From NCBI RefSeq assembly GCF_041929345.1, contig NZ_JBHFNQ010000257.1, positions 9,915-73,914 on the forward strand: a stretch of DNA of 64,000 bases. Reading direction: 5' to 3'. The stretch is from Floridanema aerugineum. GTDB taxonomy: Bacteria > Cyanobacteriota > Cyanobacteriia > Cyanobacteriales > Aerosakkonemataceae. The notes under the pieces are model-generated. The model was not told where the DNA came from. It made no database searches and worked only from the letters and a program-made list of their open reading frames with translations. Below are positions 1 through 7,239 of the stretch, in pieces (within the stretch, counting starts at the first letter, position 1; every line of letters begins with the position of its first letter). The translations under genes were made by a program, and so were the position numbers.

Positions 1-187
1 CTAATGAGTCAGCTACGCTTTCACTAAGAGCAGAAGTCCAAGCATCTAAATCTGCTTGTCTAGTTCTCATAAAATAATCATGAAAAGACAACAAAATATA
101 ACTTGCTAAAACTGATGTACCTAAAGCAGTAAGTGCTAAATAAGTAGTAAATAACTTGGTGTGAATTGAATTCCATTTAATACGAAT
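1..187 (-). CDS. Sensor histidine kinase, N-terminal fragment cut by the window edge (putative ATT start)
   Basis: Read leftwards from 187 there is an open frame beginning IRIKWNSIHTKLF, followed by one hydrophobic helix (about residues 14-32) and a polar stretch. This is the usual beginning of a membrane sensor kinase. It lies just downstream of a response-regulator gene on the same strand, so a two-component pair is likely. The frame has a stop (TAG) at 194-192 and no ATG, GTG or TTG before the membrane helix. A strong AGGAGG (203-198) lies 10 nt before ATT at 187-185, so ATT is the best start. The kinase domains lie outside the window, so the identification rests on context. Confidence 0.5.
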   Translation of the reverse strand, partial: MRIKWNSIHTKLFTTYLALTALGTSVLASYILLSFHDYFMRTRQADLDAWTSALSESVADSL

Positions 188-262
188 TAGCTATGCACCT
201 CCTGGGTTTTGGTGACTAGGAACTGGGAACTGGGAAAGTTTTTAGCTTCGTTTGAGAGAGTT

Positions 263-673
263 TTAAGTTAATGAGTTTTCCTGCTCCCCTGCTCCCCTGC
301 TCCCCTGCTCCCCTGCCCGACGACGGAGAACAGCTTTAATTCTAGCTAATAGTTCGCGAGTGCTAAATGGTTTAGTGATGTAGTCATCTGCGCCAGCTTC
401 TAAACCCCAAATTTTATCTATATCTTGGTCTTTAGCTGTGAGCATGACGATCGGAATATCAGAAAATGCTCTCAAGCGCCAGCATACTTCCATGCCATCT
501 ATTCCAGGCAACATTAAGTCTAATAAAATAATGTCTGGAACTTGTTTATGAAATTGCTTAATTGCGGTCATTCCATCACCCGCAGTCGTCACCATGTAAC
601 CTTCTTTTTGTAAGGTGTAAGTCAGACTTTCCCGCAAAGCCTCTTCATCATCAACTAATAAAATGTGTGGCAT
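263..673 (-). CDS. Response regulator receiver domain without an output domain
   Basis: CheY-like receiver of about 119 residues. The acidic pocket is DDE at 8-10, the phospho-acceptor is Asp52 (LLDLMLPG), the switch Thr is near 79 and the conserved Lys is 101 (TKP). The family match is to OmpR/PhoB-type regulators, which normally carry a winged-helix DNA-binding domain of about 100 residues after the receiver. Here the frame runs from ARIKAVLRRR straight into about 17 residues encoded by an 8-bp tandem repeat and then stops. Only 75 nt follow before the kinase gene, so the output domain is absent, not frameshifted. It could still act as a single-domain phospho-relay protein or may be decaying. 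Confidence 0.85.
   Translation of the reverse strand: MPHILLVDDEEALRESLTYTLQKEGYMVTTAGDGMTAIKQFHKQVPDIILLDLMLPGIDGMEVCWRLRAFSDIPIVMLTAKDQDIDKIWGLEAGADDYITKPFSTRELLARIKAVLRRRAGEQGSRGAGEQENSLT
283..314. repeat. 8-bp tandem repeat (GCTCCCCT)x4
   Basis: Four perfect copies of GCTCCCCT lie inside the 3' end of the response-regulator gene and encode its Gly/Glu/Gln-rich tail. A related C/T-rich tract occurs at 21601-21640 between genes. The repeat looks like intergenic-type sequence captured as coding DNA. Confidence 0.9.
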
Positions 674-944
674 CCTTTACTATCTTGACTAAATGTACAT
701 CAAGCTGCTATGTCAATTAATTTTTTTGAGCAGCATTAAGAAATTTTGAAAAAGGTTAGCTTTTTATTTATTAATTTACAAATCAAACTGGGGCAAAACT
801 TCTATCTAAAGAATGAAATTTATGCTTCAACTAACCCGATCGCTTAATTATTAAAACTTTTTACCTTATAAAAAAAACTGGGTGAATTATGCTACACCCA
901 GCTTTTAATGGTTATGGCAAAGATATTGAAACATGGAGATTAAT

Positions 945-1157
945 TTAGAGGCTAGTCAACCAACCGACGATACCATGTCCGGTAACTACTTCCATTATTA
1001 ACAGAGAAGCAAAGCCAATCATTGCTAAACGACCATTTAATTTTTCTGCATATTCTGTAAAGCCAGTACGGGGAGTGCTGTCAACATAAACTTTTGGTTC
1101 AATAGCAAAGTTATTTAATCTGCCGCCTTCTTCTACGGTGTAACTACGTGAAGTCAT
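945..1157 (-). CDS. hli: High-light-inducible protein (Hlip/SCP, one-helix CAB-like)
   Basis: A 70-residue single-helix thylakoid protein of the light-harvesting-like family. The chlorophyll-binding signature is ExxNGRxAMxGF at residues 38-49 (Glu38, Asn41, Arg43), inside the helix at about 38-60. Family members bind chlorophyll and carotenoid, protect photosystem II during assembly and repair, and accompany FtsH-linked turnover. GGAG lies 8 nt before the ATG. Upstream are two HLR1-like boxes (1185-1224), which fits control by the high-light regulator RpaB. The gene lies downstream of ftsH on the same strand but is separated from it by a terminator and a repeat element, so it is probably transcribed alone. 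Confidence 0.95.
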   Translation of the reverse strand: MTSRSYTVEEGGRLNNFAIEPKVYVDSTPRTGFTEYAEKLNGRLAMIGFASLLIMEVVTGHGIVGWLTSL

Positions 1158-1184
1158 TTTTTTATCTCCGTCTTTTTATTACCC

Positions 1185-1224
1185 TATGTTAAGAACTGTA
1201 ACACATATCGTTAAGAAATGTAAA
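1185..1224 (-). promoter_or_regulatory. Two HLR1-like RpaB boxes upstream of hli
   Basis: Read on the minus strand, 1224-1207 is TTTACATTTCTTAACGAT and 1202-1185 is GTTACAGTTCTTAACATA. Both resemble HLR1, a direct repeat of (G/T)TTACA(T/A)(T/A) separated by 2 nt. The first half-sites match well (8/8 and 7/8), the second ones less so (6/8 and 7/8). The two boxes are offset by 22 bp, about two helical turns, and lie 28-67 bp before the hli start. The assignment is by eye. Confidence 0.5.
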
Positions 1225-1281
1225 GTAAATTAAGTCTGTTGTAACGACTTCAATCGTTGCTGAGGTCAGGCAACAAAAAAA

Positions 1282-1388
1282 CTCAGATCGCAGCACCAAG
1301 AGGCAGAGCCTCTGTTTCTCGTTCCCAGGTTGAACCTGGGAACGAGATCGAAGGAGGTTCTACCTCCAAAAGTGGAGCAAGATCTGAG
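1282..1388. repeat. Dispersed palindromic element, family A, copy 1
   Basis: The element is bounded by inverted ends CTCAGATC / GATCTGAG. Inside are three palindromes: AGAGGCAGAGCCTCT, CGTTCCCAGG/CCTGGGAACG and GGAGGTTCTACCTCC. A second copy in the opposite orientation lies at 24191-24295. Small size, terminal inverted repeats and lack of coding sequence suggest a MITE-like or structured-RNA repeat. Confidence 0.8.
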
Positions 1389-1390
1389 AA

Positions 1391-1419
1391 AAAAACCGGA
1401 TTTCAAACGAAATCCGGTT
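1391..1419 (-). terminator. Rho-independent terminator of ftsH
   Basis: On the minus strand an 11-bp perfect stem AACCGGATTTC / GAAATCCGGTT with a 4-nt loop is followed directly by a run of T, 32 nt after the ftsH stop codon. Confidence 0.8.
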
Positions 1420-1450
1420 GATAAAGGTATTAATTTTGACTCAATAAATT

Positions 1451-3331
1451 CTAAGCATGGACAGGAGCTTGATCGACAGGTTGAACTTTACCGAGTAACT
1501 CGTGTAAATCATTACCTTCAATCACTTCTGTATCCAAAAGTTTCATGGAGATGGTTTCCAACAAGTCGCGATTTTCCTTGAGAATATGTAGAGCTTGCTG
1601 GTGGGCAGTTTCTACGATGTCTTTGACTTCTTGATCGATCGCTTGAGCAGTTTCATCAGAAACCATGCGCCGAGGATTCATCATATCAGCATTGCCCAAG
1701 AAAGATTGCTGATTTTTGTCGTAAGCCAAAGGCCCTAAAACCTTGCTCATCCCGTAGGATGTGACCATGCGTTCGGCTAAGTCTGTCGCCCGTTGTAAGT
1801 CATTGGAAGCGCCAGTGGTGATACTGCCAAAGATGATTTCTTCAGCGGCGCGTCCACCCAACAGGGTAGCGATTTCGCCCCGCAGTTCAGCTTCATCCAT
1901 TAAGAAACGGTCTTCTGTAGGCAACTTGAGAGTGTAACCCAAAGCTGCCATACCACGAGGGACGATCGAGATTTTCTCCACCTTACCGCTACCGGGCATC
2001 AGATAACCGACTAAAGCGTGACCAACTTCGTGATAAGCGACAATTTTCTTTTCTTTATCGTTGAGGACACGGCTTTTCTTTTCTAAACCAGCAACGACCC
2101 GTTCGATCGCTTCGTTAAAATCCTCTTGCGCCACAGCATCCCGTTTATTCCGCGCCGCCAATAAAGCCGCTTCATTGACTAAGTTTGCCAAATCTGCGCC
2201 AGCAAAACCGGGGGTACGGGTGGCGATCGCCTTCAAGTTAACATCTGAGCCTAATTTTACCTTTTGGGCGTGGATATTAAGGATTTCTTGCCGACCGGAC
2301 AGATCGGGACGATCGACTAACACTTGACGATCGAAACGTCCCGGACGTAACAAAGCTGGGTCTAAACTTTCTGGGCGGTTAGTTGCAGCTAAAACAATTA
2401 CCGTTGCGTCACCTGCGGCAAAACCGTCCATTTCCGTAAGCAACTGGTTAAGAGTTTGTTCTCTTTCATCGTTACCGCCGTAGAAACCGCCACTGCTACG
2501 AGATTTCCCGATCGCATCCAACTCATCAATAAATACAATACAGGGAGCTTGCTTTTTCGCTTGCTCAAATAAATCTCTCACCCTTGCCGAACCTACGCCG
2601 ACAAACAGTTCCACGAACTCGGAACCAGAAATGCTAAAGAATGGTACGCCTGCTTCGCCAGCCACAGCCTTAGCTAATAAAGTTTTACCAGTTCCCGGAG
2701 GGCCAACTAACAGCACACCTTTGGGAATTCTTGCCCCAATTTGGCGGAAACGACCGGGATTTTTCAGGAAATCGACAATTTCGACTAATTCAGTCTTGGC
2801 TTCTTCTACACCAGCGACATCAGCAAAAGTGATTTTAGCTGACTCACCTTCAACATAGACTTTAGCTTTACTTTTCCCGATCGAGAGCGCACCTTGAGGC
2901 CCACCGCCACTGCGACTGATGAAAAACTGCCAAATGGCAACAAAAATTAACGGGGGTATCACCCACCCTAACAGACTAGTAAACCAGCCATTTTTTGGTG
3001 GAGGGGCAGCAGCAAACTCAATTCCTTTTTCCTCCAAACGTTTCGGCAATTCTAGGTCAAAGATGGGAGTCGTCTGTAAAACCAAAACTTGTCCAGGTTG
3101 ATCGGGGTCTGGTTTGAGCTGATAGCGAATTTCGTCTTGACCAACAGAAACTCGCGCCACTTTCCCATCTTGCACTTGATCGATAAACAAGCTATAAGGT
3201 ACTCGTGGCACTGAAGGGCTAAACAAATTCGGTAAGAACAAGTTCACCAGGAGGAATAAGCCGGAAATTAGCAATAAAATATTCCCTATCTGGCGAGAAC
3301 GAGGAGGTTGAGGCTGGTCTTTAATTGCCAT
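1451..3331 (-). CDS. ftsH: ATP-dependent zinc metalloprotease FtsH
   Basis: A 626-residue membrane-anchored AAA+ protease, full length for the family. Two membrane helices (about 18-38 and 118-137) flank a lumenal/periplasmic domain. The AAA module has Walker A GPPGTGKT (210-217), Walker B IVFIDELDAIG (about 265-275) and a second region of homology around 318-335. The zinc motif HEVGH is at 434-438. FtsH removes damaged membrane proteins; in cyanobacteria this includes photosystem II D1. The N-terminal sequence most resembles the Synechocystis FtsH1/FtsH4 type, from memory of that family, so a role beyond D1 repair is possible. A good terminator follows. Confidence 0.97.
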   Translation of the reverse strand: MAIKDQPQPPRSRQIGNILLLISGLFLLVNLFLPNLFSPSVPRVPYSLFIDQVQDGKVARVSVGQDEIRYQLKPDPDQPGQVLVLQTTPIFDLELPKRLEEKGIEFAAAPPPKNGWFTSLLGWVIPPLIFVAIWQFFISRSGGGPQGALSIGKSKAKVYVEGESAKITFADVAGVEEAKTELVEIVDFLKNPGRFRQIGARIPKGVLLVGPPGTGKTLLAKAVAGEAGVPFFSISGSEFVELFVGVGSARVRDLFEQAKKQAPCIVFIDELDAIGKSRSSGGFYGGNDEREQTLNQLLTEMDGFAAGDATVIVLAATNRPESLDPALLRPGRFDRQVLVDRPDLSGRQEILNIHAQKVKLGSDVNLKAIATRTPGFAGADLANLVNEAALLAARNKRDAVAQEDFNEAIERVVAGLEKKSRVLNDKEKKIVAYHEVGHALVGYLMPGSGKVEKISIVPRGMAALGYTLKLPTEDRFLMDEAELRGEIATLLGGRAAEEIIFGSITTGASNDLQRATDLAERMVTSYGMSKVLGPLAYDKNQQSFLGNADMMNPRRMVSDETAQAIDQEVKDIVETAHQQALHILKENRDLLETISMKLLDTEVIEGNDLHELLGKVQPVDQAPVHA

Positions 3332-3785
3332 TAATCTTGATACTCCTTTGATGCGAACTGTCGCATAACCTAATGTTTAGCAGCCAGCTACTCAAATTGA
3401 GTTAACGTGACTCAACTCTGGGGCTTATGCCCTGCAACTGAGCAAATTTTTCTCTAACTGTTACAAGCTTAACAGTTAGGTATATTTAGGGAAGGGTGTT
3501 CATCTTTGCGGAAAACCCCCATAATCATGGGCGGCTTTCTTACCCAATCTTCATTTCCCCTAGTTCTGATAATAGAGGAGTAGGGGAAAATCCTGATCGA
3601 TGTTGTAACTCAGAGAATTTAGAAGACATATTCCTGTTGGATTGAGATTGAAGGTTGCAGTGGTGGGCTAAATTTGGTTCACTGTATTACTGTTTACTCG
3701 TACTAAAAGTTCCCTGATTTTTTTATGTCAAAGTACTGGACGATATTTAGCTGACGATCGTCATTAAAGGAGGCGACTGTTTGAG
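3332..3785. other. Intergenic region between ftsH and a small regulator
   Basis: 454 nt with no convincing gene. It must hold the divergent promoters for ftsH (minus) and the small wHTH gene (plus). A few short hairpins are visible, for example around 3515-3540, but no RNA family was recognised. Confidence 0.6.
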
Positions 3786-4004
3786 TTGGTAATCATGAAG
3801 ACCCGCGATAAAATACTAAACGCTATCATTGAGCATCCCGGTTTGACGACAAGAGAGATTATGGCGATCGCCCAACTCTCCCGGACAAACACCCGCGAGC
3901 ATCTGCAAAAGCTAGAAAGCATGGGCTTAATTTATTCGGAAGCAGATGACGAAAATGCGAATAAACACCGTTACTTTGCCGTCAAAGATAAGGTGGAGTT
4001 TTAA
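3786..4004 (+). CDS. Small winged-helix DNA-binding protein
   Basis: A 72-residue protein that is almost entirely one winged helix-turn-helix: TTREIMAIAQLSRTNTREHL forms the HTH and KLESMGLIYSE leads into the wing. This matches the DNA-binding core of ArsR/MarR-like regulators without an effector domain. AAAGGAGG at 3766-3773 lies 12 nt before TTG at 3786 and 21 nt before the in-frame ATG at 3795, so the TTG start is preferred despite its rarity. It is divergent from ftsH and convergent with htpX, with a shared terminator after its stop codon. Targets are unknown; ftsH or itself are natural guesses by position only. Confidence 0.7.
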   Translation: MVIMKTRDKILNAIIEHPGLTTREIMAIAQLSRTNTREHLQKLESMGLIYSEADDENANKHRYFAVKDKVEF

Positions 4005-4007
4005 AGT

Positions 4008-4050
4008 CTCCCAGATCCCCGACTTCTTGAAGAAGTCGGGGATCTGGGAG
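4008..4050. terminator. Bidirectional terminator-like perfect palindrome
   Basis: Arms CTCCCAGATCCCCGACTTCTT and its complement meet at GAAG, between two convergent stop codons. The core AGATCCCCGAC/GTCGGGGATCT recurs at 58061-58097, so it also belongs to a dispersed palindrome family. Confidence 0.75.
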
Positions 4051-4051
4051 A

Positions 4052-4939
4052 TTAAGCGGTAACTGGAGTACCTGCTTCCTGTTGCTGTTTAGCAATTTCT
4101 AAGAGACGGCGAATCCGTTCTGCGGTAGGGGGATGGGTGCGGAAAAGTGACTGTAAACCTTCTCCTGAGAGAGGATTAATAATTAGAAGTGGAGACATGG
4201 CTGGATTACCGTTCATGGGAATCTGTTTGCCGATTTCTTCGAGTTTTTCTAAGGCGTGGGCAAGTGCTTGAGGATTCCCGGTAATTTGTGCCGCACCTAG
4301 ATCCGCTGCGTATTCACGAGTACGGGAAATCGCCATTTGGATCAGGGCGGCTGACAAAGGAGCTAAGACTATCAAAAATAATATTGCTAAAGGATTTCCG
4401 CCTCGACGATCGTCACGAGTGGCAGGATAATACAAAGCGCCAAAAGTGAGAATTCTGCCTAAAAAAGTGATTGCACCTGCGATCGTTCCAGCCACAGCTT
4501 GAGTCAAGGTATCCCGATTCCGAACATGAGTCAGTTCGTGAGCAATCACACCTGCTAATTCTTCCTTGGAAAGCAGATCGACAATTCCCTGAGTAACTGC
4601 TACGGTTGCGTGTTCGGGATCTCTACCTGTGGCGAAAGCGTTAGGAGATTTAGTTGGCACAAAAAACAGCTTGGGCATGGGAATTTCTGCCTTAGCTGAC
4701 AAAGAAGCCACCATATCGTAAAGTTCGGGAGCTTGTTCGCGGGCGAGAGGCTGGGCTTGATAAGCCATTAACGCAGCGCGATCGGAATAATACCAAGAAC
4801 TAAAACTGGTAAATGCTGCAAAAGCTAACCCTAAATAAAGTCCCTGTTCATTACCGACAAGATAATAGCCAGCTAGAACTAATAACCCACTAAGTAATCC
4901 CAGCAAAGCTGCTGTTTTAATTTGATTGATTCCCCGCAT
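4052..4939 (-). CDS. htpX: M48 family membrane metalloprotease HtpX
   Basis: Integral-membrane zinc protease that degrades misfolded membrane proteins, functionally overlapping with FtsH. The protein is 295 residues from the chosen start (MRGINQIKT), with two N-terminal helices, zinc motif HELTH at 134-138, a further helix pair near 150-200 and the downstream EYAAD element that supplies the third zinc ligand. An upstream in-frame TTG at 5062 would add 41 residues unlike the family, so the ATG at 4939 is preferred. ftsH lies close by on the same strand, giving a local set of membrane proteases. Confidence 0.92.
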   Translation of the reverse strand: MRGINQIKTAALLGLLSGLLVLAGYYLVGNEQGLYLGLAFAAFTSFSSWYYSDRAALMAYQAQPLAREQAPELYDMVASLSAKAEIPMPKLFFVPTKSPNAFATGRDPEHATVAVTQGIVDLLSKEELAGVIAHELTHVRNRDTLTQAVAGTIAGAITFLGRILTFGALYYPATRDDRRGGNPLAILFLIVLAPLSAALIQMAISRTREYAADLGAAQITGNPQALAHALEKLEEIGKQIPMNGNPAMSPLLIINPLSGEGLQSLFRTHPPTAERIRRLLEIAKQQQEAGTPVTA

Positions 4940-5164
4940 AATCAAATTTGCTCTAGGTTTTATAATTTTTCTTCCAATTGTTATAAAGTTCTCAGATTTG
5001 CTCGGTACAATGTCTCTATCTGATGAATGAAAGCCCTCTATTCCTGCTGACAGATACTCCAAGAAAAAGAGATTTCCTGCTGTAGTATTTGTTTGAACAT
5101 TGTAAATTTAATGCTATTTATCCCCAACTCCAGTTACCGATCCCCTGCATCTTCTTTCTCTTAC

Positions 5165-5192
5165 CTTCGCGCTCTTTGCGTCTTCGCGGTTC
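5165..5192. repeat. Dispersed TTTGCGTCTTCGCGGTTC-type repeat
   Basis: A short tract of the form CTTCGCGCTCTTTGCGTCTTC lies before a plus-strand gene. Variants occur inverted at about 50549-50580 (GAACCACGAAGAACGCGAAG) and at about 53307-53352. All three are intergenic. The function is unknown. Confidence 0.6.
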
Positions 5193-5288
5193 AAAAAAAA
5201 TAGTTTAGGTTAGCCATTATTTAGTATAATAATAAAAGCCAATAACAATAGATGTTTGAAGTGATAGCTCGCCAGAGGGAGATTAAAT

Positions 5289-5870
5289 ATGCCGCAATAT
5301 ACTTTAGCTGAAGATCCAACAGTGATTTTGACTGTTGCTGGTAAAAATGACACTAAGAAAAATCGGGAAGCAGCTATAGAACAATTACTAGAATTAATGG
5401 ATTCGGGAGAATTAGACATAGACTTAAAAGATGGTTTTGGGCCAGATCAGTTAATTCTAATTAAAGATACCAAAGCTGAAGGAAATGTCAGTTTAAAAGA
5501 GAACACAGGTGAAGATTCAGGAGTAGTGCAAGCGGTGCAAGTTTTAACGCAATTTGCCACCTTACGCCAGCGAGTCGAGGAGTTACGTCCAGCGGCTCAA
5601 GAAGCGCGATCGCAAATTGATTTATTATTTGCTGGAGAAGTCACCGTCGAACAAATTCAACAAATCAAAGAAGGGTTAAAAGCGCTGAAAAATTTTGCTC
5701 AAGTTAACATTCAATTTCGCGAATCAATAGCCGAAGCCGAAGCCGCCAGAAAAACTTTAGATGAAGCACTAACAACCGCAGCATTGGAAAATGCCGCCCT
5801 GGAAAAAGCTGCGATCGAAAAAGCCACAGAAAAAGCCACAACAACCGAAAAACTGGACTTACCAACTTAA
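5289..5870 (+). CDS. Conserved hypothetical coiled-coil protein
   Basis: 193 residues. Residues 1-75 form a compact mixed alpha/beta region (MPQYTLAEDPTVILTVAGKN). From about 80 to 190 it is strongly helical, rich in Ala, Glu and Gln, with heptad-like spacing and an Ala/Glu/Lys/Thr repeat near the C-terminus (EKAAIEKATEKATTTEK). There is no signal peptide or membrane helix, so it is probably cytoplasmic. I do not recognise the family. A GAGGGAG at 5276-5282 precedes the ATG. It is followed by a Uma2 relic, with no obvious functional link. Confidence 0.7.
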   Translation: MPQYTLAEDPTVILTVAGKNDTKKNREAAIEQLLELMDSGELDIDLKDGFGPDQLILIKDTKAEGNVSLKENTGEDSGVVQAVQVLTQFATLRQRVEELRPAAQEARSQIDLLFAGEVTVEQIQQIKEGLKALKNFAQVNIQFRESIAEAEAARKTLDEALTTAALENAALEKAAIEKATEKATTTEKLDLPT

Positions 5871-5929
5871 CAAAATCTCATAACTAATTCCCAGTCCCTA
5901 ATCCCCAGTCCCCAGTCCCCAACTGATCT

Positions 5930-6088
5930 ATGACTAAAATATTTACTAATCTCGAATTACCTCCGCCTTTTCCCGATCGCACTCAATTACCGGAAGAAGA
6001 TGGGACATTTGTAAAAAATTTTCAAGAACATCCCCAGAGCATTATTCTGACAGATTCATTTAGCGAAAGTCCTCTGTTATATGACTAA
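5930..6088 (+). pseudogene. Uma2-family endonuclease, N-terminal relic
   Basis: The frame encodes 52 residues starting MTKIFTNLELPPPFPDRTQL and continuing through DGTFVKNFQEHPQSIILTDS. This is the N-terminus of the DUF820/Uma2 nuclease family common in cyanobacteria, whose proteins are usually about 190-250 residues. Homology stops at LTDS. The last nine residues and the stop codon come from the adjoining repeat element (6061-6194), which has the same bases in its other copies. The catalytic PD-(D/E)XK core is missing, so this is a non-functional fragment. Confidence 0.75.
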
Positions 6089-6194
6089 ATATTTCGGATT
6101 CAACAGCTTTCAGTCCATTAAAATGGACTTGAGCTATTAGCCCGGAAATTGATTTCCGGGCTAATAGCTCGCAAGCGCAGGTGCAAGATCTCAG
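6061..6194. repeat. Dispersed palindromic element, family B, copy 1 (left-truncated)
   Basis: The segment runs from TAGCGAAAGTCCTCT through GACTAAATA and GTCCATTAAAATGGAC, then the palindrome CCGGAAATTGATTTCCGG, and ends GGTGCAAGATCTCAG. The same order of modules occurs at 50617-50790 and 59001-59285. The first 60 or so bases of the family are missing here, at the junction with the Uma2 relic. Confidence 0.8.
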
Positions 6195-6199
6195 TTTAC

Positions 6200-7117
6200 T
6201 CAAGGAAACATTCGGCTAAATGCAGCTAAACTAAGATCGCCATTAATTCGCACGCGATGTAAAGTCAACCAGCCTTGTTTAGCATTAGCATATCCCGGTT
6301 TAGTAGTCACTGCAAATTTGTAGCGGGCGGCTCCAGTAGCTTTCACAACTTCATAATTATATCGCCCGATCGGGTAAGCAAAAGCAATTACTGGTTTACC
6401 TGTATATTTAGTGATAATTTGTCTGGAGCCAAAGATTTCTCGATACATTTTTTCGCTAGGAACAGTCGTTAAATCGGGGTGAGTTTTGGTATGCGCTCCA
6501 ATATCAATTAACCCAGAATTCATCATTTCTTTGATTTGTTTTTGGGAAAGATGATTAGCATCGCCGACAAAGTTAGAAATTACAAATATAGTTGCTTTAA
6601 ATCTATACTTTTTCAAAATGGGATAAGCAATTGTATAATTATCTTTATAACCATCATCAAAGGTTAGCAAAATCGGTTTGGCTGGCAGAGGTTTTCCGAA
6701 TTTCCAGTGATTTTCTAAGGTTTGAAAACAAATACTTTGATAACCAGCTTTGTGTAAATGTTTAATTTGGGCAGCAAATTTATCAGGTGCTACTAATAAA
6801 TTGTTTCTCCGCTTTACACCAATTGAGTGATACATGAGAATTGGTACAGGTTGAGAAAATGGGTTGAGTAGAGGTTTTATAATTGGTGTTTTAGCTATAG
6901 CTTTTACAGATTTTTTGCCGAGCAGGTTAGATTTCTTTATATACTTTTTGGCAATTGAGGAAGAGATAGAGGGCTTTTTTGGAGGTGTGATATTTTTGGA
7001 TTGAGGGTGAGATGCTGTTGATTTAATTGAGGAAGGCTGAGTTTTGTAATTTGTGTTGCATCCAACTAAAGACAATATAGTGATGATGATTGAGAGATTA
7101 GCGATCGCTTTATACAT
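6200..7117 (-). CDS. Polysaccharide deacetylase-family lipoprotein
   Basis: 305 residues. The N-terminus MYKAIANLSIIITILSLVGC is a lipoprotein signal with lipobox LVGC. After a Lys/Ser/Pro-rich linker (about 25-90) comes a NodB-type carbohydrate esterase 4 domain: ILMYHSIG, metal-binding TFDDGYKDN, and the HTKTHPD motif. Such enzymes remove N-acetyl groups from peptidoglycan or exopolysaccharide; here they would act in the periplasm or outer membrane. The ATG at 7117 gives the clean signal peptide; a TTG four codons upstream is less likely. The stop codon lies 6 bp from repeat element B1. Confidence 0.88.
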   Translation of the reverse strand: MYKAIANLSIIITILSLVGCNTNYKTQPSSIKSTASHPQSKNITPPKKPSISSSIAKKYIKKSNLLGKKSVKAIAKTPIIKPLLNPFSQPVPILMYHSIGVKRRNNLLVAPDKFAAQIKHLHKAGYQSICFQTLENHWKFGKPLPAKPILLTFDDGYKDNYTIAYPILKKYRFKATIFVISNFVGDANHLSQKQIKEMMNSGLIDIGAHTKTHPDLTTVPSEKMYREIFGSRQIITKYTGKPVIAFAYPIGRYNYEVVKATGAARYKFAVTTKPGYANAKQGWLTLHRVRINGDLSLAAFSRMFP

Positions 7118-7160
7118 AAAACTTACCAACCTAAACCAAGACTTTCCCAGAATTTTTTAG

Positions 7161-7218
7161 AAGTTGGCTGTAGCTGTAGAGACGTTGTATACAACGTCTC
7201 TACAGCTACAGCCAACTT
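7161..7218. repeat. 58-bp perfect palindrome
   Basis: Starting AAGTTGGCTGTAGCTGTAGA and centred on GTATAC, the sequence is a perfect inverted repeat with no spacer. Its inner arms GTAGAGACGTT / AACGTCTCTAC recur as a shorter palindrome at 22708-22735. It lies between two same-strand genes and may act as a terminator for the gene at 7240-9810. Confidence 0.9.
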
Positions 7219-7239
7219 AGCTAGATAACAAGATGGTGA

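Noticed and set aside
1330..1581. Plus-strand frame overlapping the ftsH 3' end
   Set aside because: Crosses a repeat element, a terminator and the antisense of ftsH.
3332..3785. 6S RNA or other structured RNA upstream of ftsH
   Set aside because: Some hairpins are visible but no long rod-like fold or conserved family motif could be followed by eye.
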